Both the position numbers and the translations under genes were made by a program. A stretch of 5,844 nt of DNA from Trueperaceae bacterium (GTDB lineage: Bacteria; Deinococcota; Deinococci; Deinococcales; Trueperaceae), in assembly GCA_007130355.1 (NCBI GenBank), contig SLSQ01000097.1, forward strand, positions 1-5,844, in the 5' to 3' direction. Below are positions 1-5,345 of the stretch, one piece after another. Within the stretch, counting starts at the first letter, position 1, and the number at the start of each line of letters is the position of its first letter. The notes under the pieces are model-generated. The model was given only the letters and a program-made list of their open reading frames with translations. It was not told where the DNA came from and did no database searches.

Positions 1-743
1 ACGCTCTCCCGCGTCGGCCGGGTCGCGGCGGCGTCGGCGCGGGCGGCGCCGCGCAGCAGCGCCCGCGCGTCGATGCCGGCGGCCACGATTCCCACCAGCC
101 CGACCGGCGAGAACACGCTGAAGCGTCCCCCGACCGACGGCGGGACGGTGAAGGTCGGGAGTCCGGCCGCCTCCGCCGCCGGTCGCAGGATCCCCTGCTC
201 GGGGTCGGTGGTGACCACCACGTGCTTCGCGAAGTCGGCGTCGCCCACGCCGTCGCGGAGCCACGCTTCGAACACCAGCCAGGCCGCCATCGTCTCGGCG
301 GTGGTACCGCTCTTGCTGATCACGTTCACGACCGTGGTCGCCGGATCGAGCTCCTCGATCAGGTCGTGCACCTCGTCGGCGTCGACGTTGTCGACGAAGC
401 GGATCCGAACGGCGTCGCCGCGGCGCAGGTCGGCTCCCCGCTGCAGCGCGCGGACGACGGCGGCGGCGCCGAGGCTCGAGCCGCCGATCCCGAGCACCAC
501 CAGGTCGCGGCACCACCCCTGGACCGAAGCGCGCCACGCCTCGATCCGAGCGAGCAGGTCGTCCGAGGCGGTCGCGAGCTCGGTCCAGCCGAGCATCGCG
601 TCCGGGTCCCGTCGCCGCGCGGTCAGGCGGGCGGCGTCGTCGTCCAGATCCGGAGCGAGGGCGTCGAGCTCGGCGTCCAGTTCGAGCCCGCGGTCGGGGC
701 CGATCCGTGCGGACGCCAGGTTGCGGAGGTCGATCTCGATCAT
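1..743 (-). CDS. pgi: Glucose-6-phosphate isomerase, C-terminus cut off by the window edge
   Basis: This enzyme interconverts glucose-6-phosphate and fructose-6-phosphate in the cytoplasm (glycolysis and gluconeogenesis). The first 247 residues are visible. They carry the family landmarks in order: the phosphate-binding GIGGSSLG at residues 85-92, SKSGTTAET at 143-151, and the PGI signature region GGRFSVFSPVGL at 205-216. Residue 202 before the signature is Pro where the classical pattern prefers Asp, Asn, Glu, Ser or Ala; I believe this is a tolerated variant. The roughly 85 residues before the first motif suit the shorter bacterial form of the enzyme. The ATG at 743 is the first possible start, because an in-frame TAG lies four codons upstream. 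No Shine-Dalgarno sequence precedes it, but TAGCAT sits 6 nt upstream (see that entry). It follows the radical SAM gene by 47 bp on the same strand. The catalytic C-terminal half lies beyond position 1. Confidence 0.95.
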   Translation of the reverse strand, partial: MIEIDLRNLASARIGPDRGLELDAELDALAPDLDDDAARLTARRRDPDAMLGWTELATASDDLLARIEAWRASVQGWCRDLVVLGIGGSSLGAAAVVRALQRGADLRRGDAVRIRFVDNVDADEVHDLIEELDPATTVVNVISKSGTTAETMAAWLVFEAWLRDGVGDADFAKHVVVTTDPEQGILRPAAEAAGLPTFTVPPSVGGRFSVFSPVGLVGIVAAGIDARALLRGAARADAAATRPTRES

Positions 744-749
744 GGCCGC

Positions 750-755
750 ATGCTA
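750..755 (-). promoter_or_regulatory. Candidate -10 box (TAGCAT) directly before pgi
   Basis: On the minus strand TAGCAT ends 6 nt before the pgi ATG, and no purine-rich ribosome binding site lies between them. A -10 box at this distance would place transcription initiation at or next to the start codon, giving a leaderless mRNA. No TTGACA-like -35 is visible 16-18 nt upstream, where the sequence is nearly pure G and C. The six bases alone are weak evidence; the case rests on similar spacing before the two upstream genes. Confidence 0.35.
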
Positions 756-790
756 CCCGCTGGCCGCGGGGCCGCCCGGCGCGCGCGCCG

Positions 791-2179
791 TCAGTGCTGC
801 TTGGCGTTCTCCTTGACGGCGTGGGTCGAGAAACCGAACTGCGGCAGGTGCCGCTCGCCGACGCCGGTCAGGATCGCGCGCGCCAGCTCGTTCAGGTTCG
901 TACCGCCCGGCTGGACGTCGGTCCGCAGCTCGTCGCGCACCTCGGAGAGGGTCCGGTCGTCGAGCATCGTCTCGGTGCCGTACTTGAGCACGTTCGGACT
1001 CACCAGAACCAGGTCGGCCTCGCCCGGCTCGATCGCGTGGAGCAGGTCCCGGCCGGCGAGCAGCCCGGCGACGGAGGTGACGCCGCCGAAGGTGCGGTTC
1101 GGCACGGCGCGTACCTCGATCTCGAGGTTCTCGATGGCGCGCAGGGGATCGACCGCCCGTTCGAGCGTCGGGCCGAACAGCGAGCCGGTCGCGAGCAGCA
1201 CCTTGCGCGGCCGCGGCAGGCGCCTGGGCAGCGGGGGCAGGCCGGCGTCCAGGAAGTCGCGCACCATGCCGACGCCGTTCTCGAGCATCGGGAACCCCTC
1301 GTACGCCTCGGTCGTGGGCAGCGGTTCGCCGGCGACCAGGTAGAACTCGTCCGAGAGGAACACGTAGCGCGTGCCGCGCTCGGCGAGCATCCGCTCCTGC
1401 ACCGTCCGGACGCGCCGGATCACGTCGCGCGCCTCGTCCGCGCGGTACGGACGGAGGTCGGGCAGGTTCGTACGGTGGTCGGTCAGGCCGACCGGCACGA
1501 CCGCCACCGCCTGCACGTTCCGGCGCGACACGAGGTAGTCGAGCGTACGGTCGAGGTGCTCGCCGTCGTTCCGGTTCGGGAGCAGCACGATCTGCGTGTA
1601 GAGGTCGATCGGCTCGAGGCGCTCGATCATGTCGCGGATGCGCGTGACGCTCGGGTCGTGCACCTTCGAGCGCCACCAGCGCATCAGCTCCTTGCGGAGG
1701 TCCTCGTCGGCGGTATGGACCGAGACGTAGAGCGGGCTGAGGCGCTCGTCCAGGATCCGGCGCACGTCGTCCTCGGTCAGGTTCGTGAGGGTGACGAAGC
1801 TGCCGTAGAGGAAGCTGGTGCGGTAGTCGTCGTCCATCAGGTAGAGGCTCTTGCGCATGCCCTGCGGCATCTGGTGCACGTAGCAGAACTCGCACTGGTT
1901 CGCGCAGGTCCGGATGCCGTCGAAGATGACGTCGTCGAACTCGAGGCCGGGGTCCTCCCACGCGACCCGCAGCAGGCGCTCGTCGCCGCTGGGCGCCCGC
2001 AGGCGCAGCTCCGCCTCGCCGGCGTCGAGCTCGCGGCGGTAGGCGAGGATGTCGGGGACCTCCGACCCGTTCACCGACAGCAGCCTCCAGCCGGCCGCGA
2101 CGCCCGCCCGCGCGGCGGGGCTGCCGGCGGTCACGCGGTGCACGGTCGGTTCGGGGGGCGGGGGCGGAGGAAGCGGCAC
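791..2179 (-). CDS. DUF512-family radical SAM protein with N-terminal PDZ-like domain
   Basis: This is a predicted Fe-S/S-adenosylmethionine enzyme of unknown reaction. The 462-aa product begins with a Pro run (residues 2-9). A PDZ-like domain follows at about 11-70 (AGSPAARAGV, then GWRLLSVNG). The radical SAM core opens with GIRTCANQCEFCYV, whose CX3CX2C cysteines at 92, 96 and 99 would bind the 4Fe-4S cluster. The C-terminal half has the hallmarks I associate with DUF512: FLSDEFYLVAGEPLP at 275-288, YEGFPMLENGVG at 293-304, ATGSLFGP at 330-337 and FGGVTSVAGLL near 364. The length is normal for the family, which also includes a cyanobacterial set annotated as a putative Fe-S oxidoreductase. 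I chose the GTG at 2179 because the PDZ homology starts just after it and AGGTG lies 7 nt upstream. The frame stays open to 2470, but that extension would run across the neighbouring gene in another frame and looks like a GC artefact. The family is clear; the function is not known. Confidence 0.9.
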   Translation of the reverse strand: MPLPPPPPPEPTVHRVTAGSPAARAGVAAGWRLLSVNGSEVPDILAYRRELDAGEAELRLRAPSGDERLLRVAWEDPGLEFDDVIFDGIRTCANQCEFCYVHQMPQGMRKSLYLMDDDYRTSFLYGSFVTLTNLTEDDVRRILDERLSPLYVSVHTADEDLRKELMRWWRSKVHDPSVTRIRDMIERLEPIDLYTQIVLLPNRNDGEHLDRTLDYLVSRRNVQAVAVVPVGLTDHRTNLPDLRPYRADEARDVIRRVRTVQERMLAERGTRYVFLSDEFYLVAGEPLPTTEAYEGFPMLENGVGMVRDFLDAGLPPLPRRLPRPRKVLLATGSLFGPTLERAVDPLRAIENLEIEVRAVPNRTFGGVTSVAGLLAGRDLLHAIEPGEADLVLVSPNVLKYGTETMLDDRTLSEVRDELRTDVQPGGTNLNELARAILTGVGERHLPQFGFSTHAVKENAKQH

Positions 2180-2186
2180 GGCCGCA

Positions 2187-2196
2187 CACCTTAGCA
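2187..2196 (-). promoter_or_regulatory. TGCTAAGGTG element before the DUF512 gene: -10 box or ribosome binding site
   Basis: Read on the minus strand, TGCTAAGGT looks like an extended -10 (TGn plus TANNNT), with 8 nt between it and the GTG start. The overlapping AGGTG also matches part of the anti-Shine-Dalgarno complement at 7-nt spacing, so sequence alone cannot decide between the two roles. The same ten bases, TGCTAAGGTG, recur at 4882-4891 on the same strand. No -35 consensus is visible. Confidence 0.4.
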
Positions 2197-2246
2197 CGCG
2201 CGGACCCGGCCGCCGCGTGCGGGGCGACGCGTCCGGTACCTCCGCG

Positions 2247-2723
2247 TCAGACGGCCTCGTCGACCTCGCGCCCGGTGAGGGGCGGCGGCGGCACGGCGGG
2301 CGGCAGCACGAAGGCGTGCAGAGGCGGTGCGGCCTCGAAACGGATCCACGTCCCCAGCGGCGCCTCCGACAGGGCGCCGTCCGCCAGGCGCAGCAGCAGC
2401 GGCGCGCCGGCGTCGACCGCCACGACGTCGCCGTCACGCTCGAGCAGGCGGCCGACGCCCGCGACGGCACCGCGGCGCGGCACCCGCAGCTCCGGTCCCT
2501 CGGCGTCCGGAGCGACTTCGGCGACGGTCGCCTCGGCGTCGACCAGGATCCGCGCCGGACCGGGCGGCGCCCCGTACGGGTTCGTGCGTTCGAGCAGCTG
2601 CAGGCAGGCGCCCGCCACCTCCGCCTCGAGCAGGGGGCTCCCTTCGGGGCGCGCGAACAGCGTCGCCTCCGCGGCGTGGGCCTGCCAGCGCTGCATCGTC
2701 GACTCGGGGCCGTCCTCGATCAC
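2247..2723 (-). CDS. Unrecognised 158-aa protein
   Basis: I do not recognise this family. It is probably a real gene: nearly every codon ends in G or C in this frame and strand, it fills the space between neighbours exactly, and an in-frame TAG just upstream limits the start. There is no signal peptide or transmembrane segment and only one cysteine (residue 40), so a soluble protein is likely. Residues 28-46 look helical. Residues 57-90 and 97-140 alternate short hydrophobic strands with turns (GDVVAVDAG, PLLLRLADG, TWIRFEAAPPLHAFVLPP), which suggests a small beta-rich or barrel-like domain. A Pro run (144-148) and an acidic end follow. The most upstream start is the GTG at 2723, preceded by TACGCT and no Shine-Dalgarno; an ATG at 2696 (residue 10) is the alternative. 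The gene lies 67 bp before the DUF512 radical SAM gene on the same strand, so a shared role is possible but unproven. Confidence 0.75.
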   Translation of the reverse strand: MIEDGPESTMQRWQAHAAEATLFARPEGSPLLEAEVAGACLQLLERTNPYGAPPGPARILVDAEATVAEVAPDAEGPELRVPRRGAVAGVGRLLERDGDVVAVDAGAPLLLRLADGALSEAPLGTWIRFEAAPPLHAFVLPPAVPPPPLTGREVDEAV

Positions 2724-2730
2724 GGCGCAC

Positions 2731-2736
2731 AGCGTA
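2731..2736 (-). promoter_or_regulatory. Candidate -10 box (TACGCT) before the 158-aa gene
   Basis: TACGCT on the minus strand is separated by 7 nt (GTGCGCC) from the GTG start at 2723. The geometry matches the boxes before pgi and the DUF512 gene and would give a leaderless transcript. No ribosome binding site or -35 is visible. If translation really starts at the ATG at 2696, the transcript would instead have a short leader of about 27 nt. Confidence 0.3.
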
Positions 2737-2748
2737 CCGCGGGCGGCG

Positions 2749-2757
2749 TGCTAGCAT
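2749..2757 (+). promoter_or_regulatory. Candidate extended -10 (TGCTAGCAT) for the zinc-ribbon gene
   Basis: TGCTAGCAT on the plus strand has the TGn-TANNNT form and lies in the divergent gap between the 158-aa gene and the zinc-ribbon gene. Transcription would start near 2764 and leave an untranslated leader of about 150 nt that contains the hairpin at 2801-2826. There is no recognisable -35. It stands out as a rare A/T-containing island in the gap, but it remains a short-motif prediction. Confidence 0.4.
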
Positions 2758-2800
2758 GCGGGGCGTGACCGCGATGACACCACGATCGGGCGACCCTACG

Positions 2801-2826
2801 CTCCGTTCGGCCTCGGCCGAACGGAG
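2801..2826 (+). promoter_or_regulatory. Perfect 11-bp hairpin in the leader of the zinc-ribbon gene
   Basis: CTCCGTTCGGC (2801-2811) and GCCGAACGGAG (2816-2826) pair perfectly around a CTCG loop. The next ten bases are TTCTTGCTTC, which is T-rich for this genome, so on the plus strand the structure resembles an intrinsic terminator with a weak U tract. No plus-strand gene precedes it in the window, so it would act inside the leader of the zinc-ribbon transcript as an attenuator or a stabilising structure. The hairpin is seen directly; its role is inferred. Confidence 0.55.
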
Positions 2827-2905
2827 TTCTTGCTTCGCGGCCCGGCAGCGACGCGTCCGGAGGCGCGTCCCGGCCGCCCGCGCACGGCGGGTCCCGAACG
2901 GCCAC

Positions 2906-2912
2906 GGGAGGG
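2906..2912 (+). promoter_or_regulatory. Ribosome binding site fixing the zinc-ribbon start
   Basis: GGGAGGG ends 4 nt before the ATG at 2917, and it supports that ATG over an in-frame start at 2830. Its first bases lie in the 3' arm of a possible small hairpin (TCCCG at 2892-2896 with CGGGA at 2905-2909), which could partly mask the site. Confidence 0.7.
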
Positions 2913-2916
2913 CACG

Positions 2917-3627
2917 ATGCTCGAACGACTGAACCAAGTACAGGAGCGGGACCTGAAGCTCGACGCGCTCGACGCGGAACGCGCCGACGTCCCGGCCGAC
3001 CTGGTCGCGCTGCGCCGGGAACGCACCGAACTCGAGGAACGCCTCGACGCCCGCACCGCCGAGCGCGACGCGCTGCGGGCGCGGGTGCGCGAGGCGGAAC
3101 GGGAGCTGGCCGCGCTCCGCGAACGGACCAAGTCGGCGTCGGAGTCGGCACTGCGCGCCGACTCGCCCAAGGAGGCGGCGCAGTACCAGAACCAGGAGCT
3201 GCAGTTCTCGACCCGGGCGCAGGAGATCGAGGAGGACGTGCTGCCGCTGATGGAGGAGCTCGAGGGCCTCGAGGCGGCCGTGACCGAGCTCGAGGAGGCG
3301 TCGGCGGAGCTGACGCCGCGCCTCGAGGAGATGGAGGGTCGGGAGCGGGAACGGCTCGACGAGATCGACCGCCGCGAAGGGAGCCTCGCGGCCGAACGAG
3401 AAGCCGCCGCCGGCGAGGTGCCGAAACCGCTCCTCGCGCAGTACGAACAGGTGCGCCGCGCCCGACGCGGCGTCGGCCTGGTCGAACTCTCGGGCGGCAG
3501 CTGCGGGGGGTGCGCCGTGAAGCTCCCGATCCACGTGCTGCAGAAGGCGAAGCGGGCCGGATCGGGCGTGGTGCGCTGCCCGAACTGCGGGCGGATCCTG
3601 TGGAACCGGTCGGAGGACGCGGCCTGA
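2917..3627 (+). CDS. Coiled-coil protein with C-terminal C4 zinc ribbon (DUF164/CdsZ-like)
   Basis: The 236-aa product matches the widespread family of an N-terminal helical hairpin plus a C-terminal zinc ribbon. The family is annotated C4-type zinc ribbon or DUF164; its chlamydial member CT398 is called CdsZ. Residues 1 to about 180 are a long, highly charged coiled coil rich in Glu, Arg, Leu and Ala. They include the family-typical SPKEAAQYQNQELQ (83-96) near the turn between the two long helices. The ribbon uses Cys196, Cys199, Cys221 and Cys224 (CGGC and CPNCGRIL). All four ligands are present and the length is normal. Chlamydial CdsZ has been linked to secretion and sigma-54 partners; elsewhere the role is unclear, and a protein- or nucleic-acid-binding scaffold is a reasonable inference. 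The start is set by a strong Shine-Dalgarno 4 nt upstream. It stands alone on the plus strand, with minus-strand genes on both sides. Confidence 0.92.
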   Translation: MLERLNQVQERDLKLDALDAERADVPADLVALRRERTELEERLDARTAERDALRARVREAERELAALRERTKSASESALRADSPKEAAQYQNQELQFSTRAQEIEEDVLPLMEELEGLEAAVTELEEASAELTPRLEEMEGRERERLDEIDRREGSLAAEREAAAGEVPKPLLAQYEQVRRARRGVGLVELSGGSCGGCAVKLPIHVLQKAKRAGSGVVRCPNCGRILWNRSEDAA

Positions 3628-3682
3628 CGCGACGCGGCCGCCGGGAGGCGCCGCAGCGATCGACCGCAGGCACCGCCTGAAA

Positions 3683-3715
3683 CGCGGCGCGCCCCGGATC
3701 TCGGGGCGCGCCGCG
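3683..3715. terminator. Bidirectional stem-loop between convergent genes
   Basis: A perfect 14-bp stem (3683-3696 with 3702-3715) closes a GATCT loop. It lies 55 bp after the zinc-ribbon stop codon and 44 bp past the 3' end of the convergent peptidase gene. Neither side has a proper T tract: the plus strand continues CGACGCTACGG, and the minus strand has only TTT. Its strength and position suit termination or 3'-end protection for both transcripts, as is common in high-GC genomes. Confidence 0.75.
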
Positions 3716-3759
3716 CGACGCTACGGGGTTCGGGGCTCGGTCGGTCCCGCCACGTCGCC

Positions 3760-4746
3760 TCAGTTCAGTTCGCCGAGCGGGTCGATCGCCGTGCCGTTGC
3801 GTCGGATCTCGAAGTGCAGGTGGGGGCCGGTCGAGAGGCCGGTCGACCCGACCCGCCCGATCAGGTCGCCCTGCGCCACCGACTGGCCGACGTCGACCAG
3901 GATCCGGCTCTTGTGGGCGTACCAGCTCTCGTCCCCGCCGGCGTGACGGATCCGCACCAGGTAGCCGTAGCTGCCGTACCAGCCGGCGAAGGTGACGGTG
4001 CCCGAGCGGGCCGCGGCGATCGGCGTGCCGGTCGGCGCGGCGACGTCGAGCCCGCGGTGGAAGTTCGAGGTGCCCATGCCGATCGAACGCCGCCCGAAGT
4101 AGCTGGTGATCCGTCCGTGGACCGGCCAGACGTAGCGGTTCTCCATCTCCCGGACCTGCGCGAGGCGTTCGAGGGCGGTGGTCGGCGCGATGCCGGGCAG
4201 CCACAGCAGCATCCCGGGCTCGAGGTCGCTCGGGGCGTGGATCGCGTTGGCGCGGAGCACGCGCACCGGGTCGGCGTCGTGGCGCCTCAGGACCTCGCCG
4301 AGGTCCAGGTCCGGCTCCCAGCGGACCAGGAGGCCCGAACCGGGCGGGATCAGCAGTTCGACCCCGACCGGCAGCCGGTCGAGGGAGCTGAGGTCCGGAT
4401 TGGCGCCGACCAGGTCGTCGATGCCGATCCCGTAGCGGGAGGTGATCTCGCTGAGGGTCTCCCCCGGAGCGAGCACGTGCCGCCCGAAGCCGGGGGGCGG
4501 CTCCGGCGCCGGTTCGGCCAGACCGCCGAGCGCTTCGCCGAGCGGCACGCGGATCCGTTCGCCCGGGTGGACGGTGGTGCCGTTGCGGCCGTTCGATTCG
4601 AGCAACGCGTCGACCGGCAGGCGGTACAGGGACGCGACCTGACCGAGCGTGTCGCCCGGTCGGACGATGCGGAGCGCGTAGGCGTCGGCCGCGAAGGCGG
4701 CGGAGGCGAGGAGTGCGAGCGCGACGATCGAGAGGCTGCGGATCAT
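3760..4746 (-). CDS. Secreted LysM-domain M23 (LytM-type) metallopeptidase
   Basis: This is a predicted envelope zinc endopeptidase that cleaves peptidoglycan cross-bridges or stem peptides. The 328-aa product starts with a signal peptide (residues 1 to about 24: MIRS, a hydrophobic stretch, then AFA/AYA cleavage options). A LysM domain follows at about 26-68 (VRPGDTL to IRVP) and a second at about 89-134 (LAPGETL to LLIPP). A third, LysM-like segment at 139-185 has lost the GDTL signature. The M23 domain covers about 206-325. Its metal and catalytic motifs are intact: HRGLD (His230, Asp234), YAH (His277) and HLH (His309, His311). An active enzyme is therefore expected, unlike the degenerate EnvC/NlpD activators. 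The ATG at 4746 is chosen because the signal peptide begins there and GGAGG lies upstream; the frame extends to 4884 but would bury the signal peptide. There is no partner gene nearby. Confidence 0.93.
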   Translation of the reverse strand: MIRSLSIVALALLASAAFAADAYALRIVRPGDTLGQVASLYRLPVDALLESNGRNGTTVHPGERIRVPLGEALGGLAEPAPEPPPGFGRHVLAPGETLSEITSRYGIGIDDLVGANPDLSSLDRLPVGVELLIPPGSGLLVRWEPDLDLGEVLRRHDADPVRVLRANAIHAPSDLEPGMLLWLPGIAPTTALERLAQVREMENRYVWPVHGRITSYFGRRSIGMGTSNFHRGLDVAAPTGTPIAAARSGTVTFAGWYGSYGYLVRIRHAGGDESWYAHKSRILVDVGQSVAQGDLIGRVGSTGLSTGPHLHFEIRRNGTAIDPLGELN

Positions 4747-4758
4747 GCAGGCGGGTGT

Positions 4759-4763
4759 CCTCC
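4759..4763 (-). promoter_or_regulatory. Ribosome binding site of the M23 peptidase gene
   Basis: GGAGG on the minus strand lies 12 nt before the ATG at 4746. The spacing is rather long, but it is the only good Shine-Dalgarno near this start and supports it over the upstream GTG at 4884. It sits in a palindromic CCTCCGGAGG (4759-4768), so it may be partly paired. Confidence 0.5.
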
Positions 4764-4880
4764 GGAGGGGTTCGGTGCTCGGTCGCCCGCCCCCTCGCGG
4801 AGGGCGGCACGGCGCGCCGTAGGACCCGCCTGGGTCCCGGCGACGAGCGAGCGGACCGGAACGCACGCGTCCGGCCGGAA

Positions 4881-5345
4881 TCACCTTAGCAGGTCGGCGC
4901 CCCTGCGTGCGACCTCGCCCCGAAGGTAGGCGACCACCTCGTGCGTCGGCGTGCCGGGTCCGAACACGCGGCCCACGCCGATCCGCTCGAGCTCCGACCG
5001 GTCGGCCTCCGGTACGATCCCGCCTCCGAACAGCAGCACGTCCTCCGCCCCTTCGGCCGCGAGCCCTTCGGCGACGGCGCGGAAGTGGTGCAGGTGGGCG
5101 CCGGAGAGGACCGAGAGTCCGACCGCGTCGACGTCCTCCTGGATGGCGGCCGCCACGATCATCGGCGCCGTCTGACGCAGGCCGGTGTACACGACCTCCA
5201 TGCCGGCGTCGCGGAGCGCCCGCGCGATCACCTTGGCGCCCCGGTCGTGCCCGTCGAGGCCCGGTTTCGCGATCAGGATGCGGAGCGGAGCGGACGCGCC
5301 CGCGCCCGGGGCGGGGCGTGCGGCCGCCTCCCGCCGTTCGGTCAC
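4881..5345 (-). CDS. Stand-alone B12-binding subunit of a methylmalonyl-CoA-mutase-type enzyme
   Basis: This 154-aa protein is the cobalamin-binding half of an acyl-CoA carbon-skeleton mutase, most likely methylmalonyl-CoA mutase (methylmalonyl-CoA to succinyl-CoA). It would need a separate catalytic TIM-barrel subunit. The B12 signature is complete: DGHDRG (31-36, with His33 as the expected cobalt ligand), SVL (78-80) and GGG (107-109). The gaps of 41 and 26 residues fit the canonical DxHxxG-SxL-GG pattern. The stretch ILIAKPGLDGHDRGAKV is typical of mutase C-terminal domains and of split small subunits. The first 20 residues are a low-complexity Ala/Pro/Arg tail. The GTG start at 5345 overlaps the stop codon of the upstream YgfZ-like gene as GTGA, indicating translational coupling. 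No catalytic subunit or G-protein chaperone gene lies in the window. An isobutyryl- or ethylmalonyl-CoA-type mutase partner cannot be excluded. Confidence 0.92.
   Translation of the reverse strand: MTERREAAARPAPGAGASAPLRILIAKPGLDGHDRGAKVIARALRDAGMEVVYTGLRQTAPMIVAAAIQEDVDAVGLSVLSGAHLHHFRAVAEGLAAEGAEDVLLFGGGIVPEADRSELERIGVGRVFGPGTPTHEVVAYLRGEVARRGADLLR
4883..4891 (-). promoter_or_regulatory. Candidate extended -10 (TGCTAAGGT) for the M23 peptidase gene
   Basis: TGCTAAGGT on the minus strand overlaps the last codons and the first base of the stop codon of the B12-subunit gene. It repeats the element before the DUF512 gene exactly. If functional, transcription would start near 4876 and give a leader of about 130 nt. 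That leader contains small inverted repeats (GGACCC/GGGTCC around 4822-4837 and the palindrome at 4809-4820). No -35 is visible, and the match may be coincidental because the bases are also coding. Confidence 0.3.

Noticed and set aside
777..790. A perfect 14-bp palindrome CGGCGCGCGCGCCG just after the DUF512 stop codon.
   Set aside because: As a hairpin it has only about 5 bp and a tight loop with no T tract; in sequence this GC-rich such runs are expected, so I do not call it a terminator.
73..2194. Several long plus-strand open frames across 73-2194.
   Set aside because: They are antisense to pgi and the DUF512 gene, have no family motifs and are rich in Arg, Ala, Ser or Val as expected from high-GC mirror frames.
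2180..2470. The DUF512 reading frame stays open upstream to 2470, allowing a 559-aa protein.
   Set aside because: The extension is in the shadow of the 158-aa gene, has no PDZ or other homology, and the GTG at 2179 sits right before the PDZ-like domain.
3628..3759. Possible RNase P RNA or other structured RNA gene after the zinc-ribbon gene, a context where RNA genes sometimes occur.
   Set aside because: Only 132 bp are available, taken up by the stem-loop at 3683-3715; no RNase P RNA landmarks are visible.
4747..4884. The peptidase frame could start at a GTG at 4884, adding 46 residues.
   Set aside because: The extra residues are Arg/Pro-rich and would put the clear signal peptide inside the protein; the ATG at 4746 has a ribosome binding site and begins the signal peptide.
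3814..4929. A 371-codon plus-strand frame opposite the peptidase gene.
   Set aside because: It mirrors the LysM/M23 gene, whose domains and catalytic residues are unmistakable; the mirror translation shows no motif.
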